Notes under the pieces: model-generated
Databases searched by the model: none
What the model saw: the letters and a program-made list of their open reading frames with translations, nothing else
Told to the model about the DNA's origin: nothing
Program-made: the position numbers and the translations under genes
Assembly: GCA_031459765.1 (NCBI GenBank)
Contig: JAVKHY010000004.1
Coordinates: 205,805-269,804 of the forward strand
DNA: 64,000 nucleotides
Origin: Armatimonadota bacterium
Lineage (GTDB): Bacteria > Sysuimicrobiota > Sysuimicrobiia > Sysuimicrobiales > Kaftiobacteriaceae
Direction of reading: 5' to 3'
Shown: positions 44,893 to 53,656 of the stretch, piece after piece
How the letters are laid out: each line of letters opens with the position of its first letter
Numbering within the stretch: the stretch's first letter is position 1

Positions 44893-47112
44893 TCATCGCT
44901 GCTCCCACAGCGGACCCACCGCCGGCGGAGGTGGTTCGGGGTGCGCCGTCTCTGCCTCCCGCACCGGCGCCATCGCCGGCGCCGCGGCATCGCCCCGCGC
45001 CGGCAGCTCGATCAGCCGGTCGGCGTAGGCGTCGTAGTGACGGCTGCAGGTGAACAGGAAGACCTGGTGCTCCGCGGCCAGGGCCCGCAGGACGCGCACC
45101 GCGGCGGCACGGCGATGGTCGTCGAAGGTGATGAACGGATCGTCGAACAGCAGCGGCGGCCGCCTGCCTCCCGTCAGCACGGCGACCAGGGCCAATCGGG
45201 CGGCGAGGTAGACCAGATCCACCGTACCCCGGCTGAGCTGGGGCTCCTCCGCAGGCACCCAGGCGCCGGCGTCCTCCGACCACACGGACAGCTCGAGGTT
45301 CTCCCCCTCCACCTGCATCCGGCTGTAGCGTCCGGCTGTGGCCGTGCGCAGGTACTCGGAGGCCTTCTCCTCGACGACCTGGCGGAGCGGCACCTCGGCG
45401 GCGCGGCGGGCCTCCAGCAACCCCTCCAGCGCCATCCGGCAGACGCGGTGGTGCCGGCGGAGTCTGGCCAGCGCCTCCTCCGCCTCGTGCAGCTGCTCTT
45501 CCCTGACGGCCAGCTGCTCGGCTTCGGCGGTCAGGCGCTCGACGTCCACGGCCAGCCGCATCTCCCGCCGGCGCAGGGCGGCCAGACGCTCTTCGAGGTC
45601 GGGCACCTCGCGCTCCAGTGCCTGGACCTGGAGCGGCGTGAGGCGCTTGGCCGCGACCTCGGGGCTGCGCAGCCGTTCCTCCAGGCCGAAGAGGTCCCGC
45701 CGGACGGTCTTCCACGCTTCCACGATCGCTTCGTCATCCCGACCCTCGCGCAGGGTGGCCAGGAAATCGGCCGTCTGCCGGCGCTGCTGGACCAGCTCGC
45801 GGTACCGGCGCAGCCGTCCCTCGGCCTCCTCGATGGTGGCACAGCCCAGCCGATCCAACAGCCGCCGGGTTTCGACGGCCAGGTCGTCGAGCTCCCGGGC
45901 CAGCGCCTGCCGCCGCCGCTCGCATTCCTCCCGGCGCGCCGCGGCCAGGTGGCGCCGGTGCGCGGCCCGGAGGCCCGTCCGGATCGCCGCCGCGACCACG
46001 GCCGCCCCCAGGGCGATCGGGACGGCGGCCCAGGATCCCAGCACCCGCACGGCCAGGCCGCCCGCAACGATGAGCAGCAATCCGGCGGCCGCAGCCAGGC
46101 CGGGGAGACGCCACGCGACGGGCTCGAAGGCGGGCTCCTCGAGTTCGCGGCGGACGGCGGCCAGATCCTGTTCGCGGCCGGCCCTCCGCTCGTGCAGCGC
46201 GCGCAGACGCACCGTCGCCGCCTCGTCGATCGCCCCGGCCGATGTCGCCGCCTCCAGTTCGCGGTCCAGGGCCACGAGGCGCGTGGTGTACTCCTCGATG
46301 CGGCGGACCTTCTGCTCCCACATCTGCTCCTCGCGCCGGCGGGCGGCGAGACGCTCCTCCAGCTGCAGGATCTCGCGGTTGCTCTCCAGCAGCGCCTTCT
46401 TGGTCGCATGACTCTCCTCGAGCCGCGACCGCTCCGCGGCCACCGCGAACAGTTCCCGGCGGGCGTGCTCCGCGGCGGCGGCGGAGCGCCGGAGTGCTTC
46501 CACCGTCTCACGCAGGGCGGCGACCTTGCGCTCCGCGGCCGCCAGCGCTCCCGGCTCCCTCGCCGCCGCCCCGCGGCTGCCGCGCTCCAGCGTCCTGAGG
46601 TAGCCGTCCAGCCGCCGCACCGCCGCGCTGACGTCCTCTTCCCCGCCGCCGATGACGCGACCCAGTTCCCTGCCGATGCTGCTCACGTGGATGCGATCCA
46701 GGTGCGCCTGCGCGATGTGCGCCGTGGCATCGAACAGGGCGTCGGTGGGCAGTCCCAGCGCCGCGACGAGACGCTCCTGGACCGCCTTATGCGCCCTCCA
46801 GGACTGCCCCAGGCTGTCGGTGAGCACGACCTCGCGCGCGGCGTAGTTCTTGGTCAGGGTGAAGCGCCGGCCGTTCAGTTCGAACTCCAGGAGCAGTTCG
46901 GGAGGGTCGTCCGCCCCCCAGGAGCGGTACTGCTCGCGGGACCGGGGCGAGGTCGTGGCCGGGTTCTCGTAGAGCACGGTCCGGATGGCCATGCGCATCG
47001 TCGACTTTCCCGCTTCGTTCGGGCCGACGATCACGTTCAGACCGGGCGCAAAGTCGAAGGACGCCTCGGGCAAGCCCAGGAAGCGGCGCAGGACAAGACG
47101 GCGGAGGATCAC
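44893..47112 (-). CDS. yhaN: SbcC/YhaN-like ATPase with membrane segments in the coiled coil
   Basis: 739 residues from a GTG overlapping yhaO by 4 bp. N-terminal half-ATPase with Walker A VGPNEAGKST, then a long heptad-rich coiled coil interrupted at the hook position (about 370-420) by two hydrophobic segments (LPGLAAAAGLLLIVAGGLAV and AAVPIALGAAVVAAAI), then the second half-ATPase with the LSRGTVDLVYLAARLAL signature and Walker B LLFDDPFITFD. This is the YhaN arrangement rather than classical SbcC with a zinc hook. It probably works with YhaO on DNA ends near the membrane. Confidence 0.85.
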   Translation of the reverse strand: MILRRLVLRRFLGLPEASFDFAPGLNVIVGPNEAGKSTMRMAIRTVLYENPATTSPRSREQYRSWGADDPPELLLEFELNGRRFTLTKNYAAREVVLTDSLGQSWRAHKAVQERLVAALGLPTDALFDATAHIAQAHLDRIHVSSIGRELGRVIGGGEEDVSAAVRRLDGYLRTLERGSRGAAAREPGALAAAERKVAALRETVEALRRSAAAAEHARRELFAVAAERSRLEESHATKKALLESNREILQLEERLAARRREEQMWEQKVRRIEEYTTRLVALDRELEAATSAGAIDEAATVRLRALHERRAGREQDLAAVRRELEEPAFEPVAWRLPGLAAAAGLLLIVAGGLAVRVLGSWAAVPIALGAAVVAAAIRTGLRAAHRRHLAAARREECERRRQALARELDDLAVETRRLLDRLGCATIEEAEGRLRRYRELVQQRRQTADFLATLREGRDDEAIVEAWKTVRRDLFGLEERLRSPEVAAKRLTPLQVQALEREVPDLEERLAALRRREMRLAVDVERLTAEAEQLAVREEQLHEAEEALARLRRHHRVCRMALEGLLEARRAAEVPLRQVVEEKASEYLRTATAGRYSRMQVEGENLELSVWSEDAGAWVPAEEPQLSRGTVDLVYLAARLALVAVLTGGRRPPLLFDDPFITFDDHRRAAAVRVLRALAAEHQVFLFTCSRHYDAYADRLIELPARGDAAAPAMAPVREAETAHPEPPPPAVGPLWEQR

Positions 47113-48227
47113 GCCAGCACCTCCCGCCCCTGCAGCACGGCCACACCCATCTGCAGCGCCTCTTCCAGGAGCGGTCGCTCCTCCTCGGACGCCGCGGCGA
47201 TCTTGTCCTGCATCAGGCGGACGTATCGTCCCAGCACGGTGTCCGGGGAGACCGCGTGCAGGGACCGTTCGTCCACCCACACCTGGGTCCGGTTGGTGAT
47301 GCGCAGCCGGAAGAACCGATCGGCCAGCTCCTCTTCCAGGGCGCGGGTGTTCAGGATCCGGTCCAGGGGAACGAGACCGGTGAGCGTCACGTCGCAGATC
47401 GTCTCCGCATCGGCCGCCGCCTCGATGGCGCGGCGGATGGCGGAATCGTCCGCCGCGGCGACGTCCAGATCGATCCGCCGGTAGACCCGTCGGCCCACCC
47501 GCTGCCGCCTGATCTGGGCCGCCCCCGGGGCGGCGATCTCCACGAGCAGGACGTGCCCGGCACCTTCCTGATCGTAGGCCAGCAGCTCGGGCGACCCCGC
47601 ATACCACGCCGGCGTCGGCGGCCCGACCACTTCCGCCGCCGAGTGCCAGTCCCCGAGCGCCAGATAATCCAGCCCGAGGTCGCGGATCTCCTGCGGGTGG
47701 ATCACCCCCGGGCCCTCGACGACCCCGGCGCGGTAGAGGGAACCGTGGGTCAGCCCGACGGCGAAGCGGGTCGTCCGACCCCGCGGCCACCCGGCCAGGG
47801 GGCTGGTCGCCGCGCCCGGATCGGGCGACCGCCCGATCACCGTGAGGTCCAGATCGGCAAAGGTCACGGTCTCGACAGTGGGACCAAAGAAGATCGTGCT
47901 TGGGCAGGCCGTGCGCAGGCGGTCGTGGCCGCCGAGGTACCCGTCGCGACCGACGTCGTGGTTTCCGGCCACGACCGCGATACGGATCTGCGCCTCCTCC
48001 AGCCGACGCAGTTCGCGGCCGACCAGGTCCAAGGTGGCGGGGGACGGATGCGGGGAGTCGAACAGATCGCCGGCGATGAGGACCAGATGGACCCCTTCGG
48101 CGACGGCCAGGTCCACCGTCCGGACCAGGGCCGCCTCCAGGGCGCGGCGCTGCGCCGCGCCCCTTTCCCCCAGCATCCGAAACGGACGGCCCAGATGGAG
48201 GTCGGCCAGGTGCAGGAGGCGGATCAC
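47109..48227 (-). CDS. yhaO: SbcD/Mre11-like metallophosphoesterase (YhaO)
   Basis: 372 residues. Calcineurin-type motifs: LLHLADLHLGRPF, IAGDLFDSP, VAGNHDVG, GLTHGSLY, ALGDWHSAAEV, covering the dinuclear metal ligands. It ends with a long helical region. In Firmicutes the YhaO/YhaN pair is linked to DNA end processing. It overlaps the helicase gene by 4 bp upstream and yhaN by 4 bp downstream. Confidence 0.88.
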   Translation of the reverse strand: MIRLLHLADLHLGRPFRMLGERGAAQRRALEAALVRTVDLAVAEGVHLVLIAGDLFDSPHPSPATLDLVGRELRRLEEAQIRIAVVAGNHDVGRDGYLGGHDRLRTACPSTIFFGPTVETVTFADLDLTVIGRSPDPGAATSPLAGWPRGRTTRFAVGLTHGSLYRAGVVEGPGVIHPQEIRDLGLDYLALGDWHSAAEVVGPPTPAWYAGSPELLAYDQEGAGHVLLVEIAAPGAAQIRRQRVGRRVYRRIDLDVAAADDSAIRRAIEAAADAETICDVTLTGLVPLDRILNTRALEEELADRFFRLRITNRTQVWVDERSLHAVSPDTVLGRYVRLMQDKIAAASEEERPLLEEALQMGVAVLQGREVLA

Positions 48228-51200
48228 TCCTCGACCTCCGGGTCACCGGTGGCGGTGTACGGACAGATCGAGGCGAAGGCGCAGTACCGGCAGGCGCGGT
48301 AGAAGTCCGGGGTGGCCACGAACTGCTGGCGCCGGATTCCCTGGGAGACCCGCTCGATCACGGCGCAGGTCTCCGCCAGCAGCTCGTTGTCCGGGACGGC
48401 GCCGCCGACCAGGACGCCCTGCGGCCCGAGGAAGTGGAGCTCGAGGCGGTCGGGCATGGCCCCGTACACCTCGCGGTAGGCCAGGGCGTAGATGGCCAGC
48501 TGGAGGCTGTCCCGGGCCCGGCGGTCGGCGTCCTTCTGGGTCCGTACGTCGCTGGTCTTGAAGTCGATGAGCACCACCTCGCCGCCCCGCAGGTCCACCC
48601 GGTCCCAGCGGCCCTTGACCCGCGTGGCGCCCACCTGGAAGGAGAAGGGCGCCTCGACGAAGGTGGGGACAAACCCGGAGGCCTCCTGAAAGGCGTAGAA
48701 CTGCGCCAGCACCTCGCGGCCCTCCTCCATCCGCTGGTCCTCGTGCTCGCGGCTGATGAACCCTTCGTTGATCCAGGCCCGCTCGAAGTGGCGGAGGAGG
48801 TCGTCGAGACCGACCCGCTGCCGGCGGGCCTTCCGCCGGTGGTACTCCCGGATCGCCTCGTGGATCGCGGAGCCGTAGACGACGCGGTGATCCCGCATCA
48901 GCGGCACGCGCAGGATGTGGGTGTACTTGTACTTCAGCGGGCAGAGAGCGTAGTCGTCCACCTGCCGGAAGCTCACGGTCAGCGGCGTCTCCGGCGGCAG
49001 CACCCCCTCCAGCCGCTGCTGACCGTCCTGCGGCGGGGCATGGCGGTGGATGGCCTCGACCGGCGACGCTTTGTAGGCGGCTGTGTCCACCTGGGGCAGA
49101 TCGAGGGCTTCCAGCACGAACCGGCTGACCTTGCGCGGCCGCAGGCCGCCGTAGTCCCGCGCGCTGGTGAAGTACAGCTCCCGCCGCGCGCGGGTCATCC
49201 CGACGTAGAAGAGCCGGCGTTCCTCCTGGAGGTGGAAGTCACCGCCCGGCAGGATGTCTTTCACCAGCGGATCGGGCAGCGGAATGGTCTCGCCGCGGTT
49301 CCGCACCGGGAAGCGGTCGGCCACCGCGCTGACCAGAAAGACGATGGGGAACTCCAGCCCCTTCGCCTTGTGCACGGTGAGGAGGTGGACGGCATCCTGG
49401 TCGAAGTCGGCCTCGGCCACGGCGGGATCGTCTCCCGCGGCGATGAGGTTGTCCAGGTGGGCGACGAACTCCGGCACACGGTCGTAGGCGGCGATCTCAC
49501 CGTAGCGCGCCACGAGGTCGAAGAACCGGGCCAGGTTCGCGACCCGCACCTCGTCCTCGGGCAGACCGGAGGTGGCCAGGCGCCGGATGTAGCCGGTGCG
49601 CGTGACCAGGTACTCGTAGAGGACGCGGCCGGTGACGTGGTCTTTCATGAGATCGCGCATCTCTTCCAGGTCCTGGAGGAGCTTGGCCACCGCGGCGCGG
49701 CTTTCCGGCGCCAGCTCCGCGGCCAGATCGGCGAACCCCTCCTGGTCGAGGTGCCGGAAGACATGTTCCAGTGTGCGGTGCTTCCGGTCGGCGTAGTTGA
49801 GAGCCTTCGCCAGGTCCGTCGCCGGGATGAGGTAGAGGGGAGAGACCCCCAGGTAGTAGACGCTCAGGTTGTCGCCGGGCCGGGCCAGCGCCCGGAGAAA
49901 GGCGATGGCCAGCCGGATCTCCTCCCGGTTGTAGAGCCCGCGGCTGCCGGTGAAGCGGTAGGGGATGCCGCGCATGTTGAGGGCGCGCATGAACGGATCG
50001 GCGTCCGCGTTGCTGCGCACCAGGATGGCGATGTCCCGGTAGCGGGCCTCGCCCCGCTCCACCTTCTCCGCGATCCGCGAAGCGACCCAGTCCGCCTCAC
50101 TGCTCAGGGTGTCCAGGTGGACGTGCTGCGGCGCCATCCCCGGCGGGGCCACGGCCTGCAGCCGCTTGTCCAGCCCGATCCTCGCCTCCAGCCGGTCGGG
50201 GTTGTTGTGCCGGATGAGACGGTACGCCGCGTCCAGGATGGCCTGGGTGGACCGGTAGTTGACGGTGAGCACCACCTGGCGGGCCCGCGGGTAGACCTCC
50301 ATGAAGTTGAGGATGTTGCTGATCGCCGCGCCGCGGAACTTGTAAATGGATTGGTCGTCGTCGCCGACCACCGTGATGTTGGGCTCGGGCTGCCCGGAGG
50401 CCAGCAGCCGGACCAGCTGGAACTGCGCGTAGTTGGTGTCCTGAAACTCGTCGACCAGGATGTACTTGAATCGCTGCTGGTACTCCCGGAGCACGGCGGG
50501 GTGCTCGCGCAGCAGCCGCAGCGAGAGCGTGATCAGGTCACCGAAGTCCACGCACCCCTCCGCGGCCAGCAGCTCCTGATAGCGGGCGTAGGTCAGGGCG
50601 ATCTCCCGCTGCCGCCGGGCGTGCTCGGCCAGCTCCCGGTCGGAGGGGTCCGCCTCCGCGGCGCGGACCGCCTCGTCGGCGAAGGCCAGGTACTCGGCGG
50701 GGGTGACGTCCTCGTCTTTGGCCCGGCTGATCAGGGCCAGCATCGCCTCCACATAGCGGGTCGGGTCGCCCAGGGGGCGGTAGTGGTCCAGGGGGAACTC
50801 GAAGAGCCGTTCCCGGAAGAAGATGACCTGCTCCGCCTTCGTCAGGATGCGGAAGTCCGGCGTCAGCCCCAACTCCAGGGCGTGATCGCGCAGCAGGCGG
50901 TCGCCGAAGGCGTGGAAGGTGCCGATCCAGACGTCCGTATACCCGTAGGGGACCAGGACGTCGACCCGCTCCTCCATCTCCGCCGCCGCCTTGTCGGTGA
51001 AGGTCAGAGCCAGGATCTCCGACGGCCTGGCCCGCTTCGTGGCGATGAGCCAGGCGATGCGCCGGGTGATGACGGCGGTCTTCCCCGTGCCGGCACCGGC
51101 GACGATCAGCAACGGACCGGATTCGTGGGTGACGGCCTGGCGCTGCTGCTCGTTCAGGTCGGCCAGGATGCCTTCGGCGGCGTCGGACGACCCGGGGGCG

Positions 51201-51274
51201 GGGCCTGCGGGCAGGTCCAGCACCAGCTGCGCCGATCCTTCGTCACTGGTCGCCCGTCGCAACCGGTCAGCCAC
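48224..51274 (-). CDS. UvrD/PcrA-type helicase fused to a RecB-like Fe-S nuclease domain
   Basis: 1016 residues. SF1 helicase: Walker A VAGAGTGKTAVITR, DEFQDTNYAQFQLV, GDDDQSIYKFRGA and VHKAKGLEFPIVFL. A C-terminal PD-(D/E)xK domain has GSAIHEAIREY and VKGRWDRVDL...LIDFKTSD. Cysteines in YALCPLKYKY and CRYCAFASIC make the four-Cys iron-sulphur set known from AddB/RecB-type nucleases. It should unwind and cut DNA ends in recombination repair. It starts 8 bp inside recX and is followed by yhaO. Confidence 0.9.
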   Translation of the reverse strand: MADRLRRATSDEGSAQLVLDLPAGPAPGSSDAAEGILADLNEQQRQAVTHESGPLLIVAGAGTGKTAVITRRIAWLIATKRARPSEILALTFTDKAAAEMEERVDVLVPYGYTDVWIGTFHAFGDRLLRDHALELGLTPDFRILTKAEQVIFFRERLFEFPLDHYRPLGDPTRYVEAMLALISRAKDEDVTPAEYLAFADEAVRAAEADPSDRELAEHARRQREIALTYARYQELLAAEGCVDFGDLITLSLRLLREHPAVLREYQQRFKYILVDEFQDTNYAQFQLVRLLASGQPEPNITVVGDDDQSIYKFRGAAISNILNFMEVYPRARQVVLTVNYRSTQAILDAAYRLIRHNNPDRLEARIGLDKRLQAVAPPGMAPQHVHLDTLSSEADWVASRIAEKVERGEARYRDIAILVRSNADADPFMRALNMRGIPYRFTGSRGLYNREEIRLAIAFLRALARPGDNLSVYYLGVSPLYLIPATDLAKALNYADRKHRTLEHVFRHLDQEGFADLAAELAPESRAAVAKLLQDLEEMRDLMKDHVTGRVLYEYLVTRTGYIRRLATSGLPEDEVRVANLARFFDLVARYGEIAAYDRVPEFVAHLDNLIAAGDDPAVAEADFDQDAVHLLTVHKAKGLEFPIVFLVSAVADRFPVRNRGETIPLPDPLVKDILPGGDFHLQEERRLFYVGMTRARRELYFTSARDYGGLRPRKVSRFVLEALDLPQVDTAAYKASPVEAIHRHAPPQDGQQRLEGVLPPETPLTVSFRQVDDYALCPLKYKYTHILRVPLMRDHRVVYGSAIHEAIREYHRRKARRQRVGLDDLLRHFERAWINEGFISREHEDQRMEEGREVLAQFYAFQEASGFVPTFVEAPFSFQVGATRVKGRWDRVDLRGGEVVLIDFKTSDVRTQKDADRRARDSLQLAIYALAYREVYGAMPDRLELHFLGPQGVLVGGAVPDNELLAETCAVIERVSQGIRRQQFVATPDFYRACRYCAFASICPYTATGDPEVEE

Positions 51275-51914
51275 CGTCCGTCACCAACATCCGTCCCAGA
51301 ACCGCCCGCAGCGCGGCCGCCGTGGCCTCCGGGGAGAAGCCGCGGCGGGACAGCACGCCGGCCAGGCGCCGCTGCACGACCTCGGCCGGCTGCGCGCGGT
51401 AGCGCCGTACCCTGGCGCGCGCCAGGCGCAGCGCCAGCTGGTACTCGTCCGTCTCGGAGAACGCCTCGCGCAGGGCTGTCTCGATGACCTCGGGGGCGAC
51501 GCCCTTGCGGAGGAGTTCGCCGCGCAGCCGCAGGGCTCCTGACGGCCGCAGAGCGAGGCGCCCGGCGATCCAGGCCCGGGCGAATCGGGCGTCGTCGAGG
51601 AACCCTTCGGCCGCCAGCCGCTCCACGACGTCGCGGATCACCTCAGGGGCGACGCGCCGGCGGCGGAGGCGATCCTCCACCTCCCGCCGGCTTCGCAGCC
51701 GCACAGTCAGGAGCCGCAGGGCGATCTCCAGGGCCCCCGCCGCCTCGGCGCGGGCCCGCAGCTGCCGGACCGCCTCCGCGGTGAGCTCCGCTCCGGCCTC
51801 CAGACCCAGCGCCTCCGCATCCTCCGCCCGCACCCGGAGGACCACCCCGCCGTCGAGGACGACCCTCCGGCGGCGCCAGCGCCCGGATGGCGGCCCGACG
51901 CGCAGGACCCTCAC
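51267..51914 (-). CDS. recX: RecA regulator RecX
   Basis: 215 residues, helical and very Arg-rich. The RecX pattern of three-helix repeats is seen (ALRLLTVRLRSRREVEDRL, FLDDARFARAWI, GALRLRGELLRKGV, YQLALRLARARVRRY). An N-terminal ~55-residue beta segment precedes them, as in Firmicutes RecX. It binds RecA filaments and tunes their activity. It follows recA by 4 bp. Confidence 0.88.
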   Translation of the reverse strand: MRVLRVGPPSGRWRRRRVVLDGGVVLRVRAEDAEALGLEAGAELTAEAVRQLRARAEAAGALEIALRLLTVRLRSRREVEDRLRRRRVAPEVIRDVVERLAAEGFLDDARFARAWIAGRLALRPSGALRLRGELLRKGVAPEVIETALREAFSETDEYQLALRLARARVRRYRAQPAEVVQRRLAGVLSRRGFSPEATAAALRAVLGRMLVTDGG

Positions 51915-51918
51915 ATCG

Positions 51919-52977
51919 TTACGCCTTTCCTCTGGTGACCGGCTCCTTCCCGGCCGGAGCGGTCTCGCGGATCTCCGGGGCGGCGGCCTTGAGCAACCCC
52001 ACGGCCAGCCGGACCCGACGGTCGATCTCCCTGGCCAGCTCCGGATTGCTCTCCAAAAAGTCGCGGGCGTTGTCGCGGCCCTGCCCCAGCTTCATGTCGC
52101 CGAAGGCGAACCAGGTGCCCGTGCGCTGGACGATGCCGTGCGCGACGGCCACGTCCAGGATGTTGGCCGCCTTGCTGATCCCCAGGCCGTAGAGGATGTC
52201 CACCTCCGCCTCGCGGAACGGCGGGGCGAGCTTGTTCTTCACGACCTTGATCCGGGCCCGCATGCCCTTGACCTCGTCCCCGGACTTCAGATTCTCGGTG
52301 CGGCGGATCTCCATGCGCACCGAGGCGTAGAACTTCAAAGCCCGTCCGCCGGTCGTGGTCTCGGGCGAGCCGAACAGGACCCCGATCTTTTCCCGGATTT
52401 GGTTGATGAAGACGACGGTGGTGCGCGAACGGCTGATGGCGCCCACGAGCTTGCGCAGGGCCTGGGACATCAGGCGCGCCTGCAGCCCGACGTGGGCGTC
52501 GCCCATCTCCCCTTCGAGCTCGGCTCTGGGCACCAGCGCCGCGACCGAATCCACGACGATGACGTCCACCGCACCGCTGCGGACCAGCGTCTCGGCGATC
52601 TCCAGCGCCTGCTCGCCGGAATCGGGTTGGGAGAGCAGCAGGTTGTCCACGTCCACGCCCACCGCCCGCGCGTAGTTGGGATCGAGCGCGTGCTCGGCGT
52701 CGATGAAGGCCGCCACGCCCCCCTCGCGCTGCGCCTCGGCGATGATGTGGTAGCCCAGGGTGGTCTTGCCGGACGACTCCGGGCCGTACACCTCGATCAC
52801 ACGGCCGCGGGGCACGCCGCCGATCCCCAGGGCGATATCCAGACCCAGCGCGCCGGTGGAGATGACCTCCACGGCCAGCCGGCTTCCGGCCTCGCCGAGT
52901 TTCATGATCGAACCCTTGCCGAACTGCTTCTCAATCTGGGCGACCGCGAGGTCGAGGGCGCGCTGGCGCTCGTTCAT
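51919..52977 (-). CDS. recA: Recombinase RecA
   Basis: 352 residues, no intein. It has [13 protein letters not shown] (Walker A), [21 protein letters not shown] (Walker B and L1), [21 protein letters not shown] (L2) and a short acidic/basic C-terminus. It forms the recombination filament and triggers LexA self-cleavage. The ATG follows GGAGGCACG. It heads a minus-strand run of tightly spaced genes down to 43309 behind an SOS-controlled promoter. Confidence 0.98.
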   Translation of the reverse strand: MNERQRALDLAVAQIEKQFGKGSIMKLGEAGSRLAVEVISTGALGLDIALGIGGVPRGRVIEVYGPESSGKTTLGYHIIAEAQREGGVAAFIDAEHALDPNYARAVGVDVDNLLLSQPDSGEQALEIAETLVRSGAVDVIVVDSVAALVPRAELEGEMGDAHVGLQARLMSQALRKLVGAISRSRTTVVFINQIREKIGVLFGSPETTTGGRALKFYASVRMEIRRTENLKSGDEVKGMRARIKVVKNKLAPPFREAEVDILYGLGISKAANILDVAVAHGIVQRTGTWFAFGDMKLGQGRDNARDFLESNPELAREIDRRVRLAVGLLKAAAPEIRETAPAGKEPVTRGKA

Positions 52978-53016
52978 GGGCGTGCCTCCTGCCGGGCTGG
53001 ATTCAGAGTCGCAGGC

Positions 53017-53045
53017 AGTCTACCAAACGTTTGTTCGCTTGTCAA
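53017..53045 (-). promoter_or_regulatory. recA promoter with internal LexA box
   Basis: On the minus strand: TTGACA (53040-53045), 17-bp spacer, TAGACT (53017-53022). The spacer holds CGAACAAACGTTTG (53024-53037), a perfect match to CGAACRNRYGTTYG. LexA bound there would block polymerase, so recA and the genes behind it should be SOS-induced. Confidence 0.88.
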
Positions 53046-53071
53046 TGACCTCCGTGGGTCAGGGACGACTA

Positions 53072-53656
53072 CTACTTCTCGTAGGGGGAGAGCGGGACCT
53101 CCTCAACCGGTGTGTAGAGTGGTCCCTGAGGCCGCAGGAGGCTCTCCACGACCCGCACGGAGGTCACCTCCTGTGTACCTACCACCGCACCCTCCAGAGC
53201 GGCCAGGGCGCGGCTCGTAGCGCCCCACAGAGCGCTCTCCTTGACCCTGGCCAGGGTCAGGTGCGCCGAGAACCCCCTGGGGTCCTTCGGAAAGCGGTGG
53301 CGGCTCAATGCCTCTTCCACGCGGCGGGCCAGGTCGACGAGCTCCCCTGCGCCGTCGGAAACGCCGACCCACACCACCTGCGGTCGGCTCAGGCTCGGAA
53401 ACGCTCCCACTCCCGACACGACGATGCGAAACCGCCTCACGCCGGCGCACCCCTCCCGCACGGCCTGCCGCGCCGCTTCGAGTTGCGCGTCGGAGATGTG
53501 CCCCAAAAAGCGCAGCGTAAAATGAAGGTTTTCCGGAGGCACCCAGCGTAGGCGCGCGCCGGCCTGCTCCAGACGGCGTTCCAGGGCCACCACCGCCCCA
53601 TACAGGGCCGGGTCGAGCGCCACGGCGACGAACACCCGGTGGCCGTCGGCGCTCAC
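53072..53656 (-). CDS. thpR: RNA 2',3'-cyclic phosphodiesterase
   Basis: 194 residues. Two HxT motifs (NLHFTLRFLGH and FSAHLTLARV) mark the 2H phosphoesterase fold. It starts with the typical RVFVAVALDPALY. The enzyme opens 2',3'-cyclic phosphates on RNA (formerly called a 2'-5' RNA ligase). It overlaps cinA by 4 bp and ends just before the recA promoter; thpR and cinA are often near recA. Confidence 0.92.
   Translation of the reverse strand: MSADGHRVFVAVALDPALYGAVVALERRLEQAGARLRWVPPENLHFTLRFLGHISDAQLEAARQAVREGCAGVRRFRIVVSGVGAFPSLSRPQVVWVGVSDGAGELVDLARRVEEALSRHRFPKDPRGFSAHLTLARVKESALWGATSRALAALEGAVVGTQEVTSVRVVESLLRPQGPLYTPVEEVPLSPYEK

Noticed and set aside
53000..53071. A separate small gene between recA and thpR
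   Set aside because: The interval is fully used by the recA promoter and LexA box, and no ORF of reasonable length is there.
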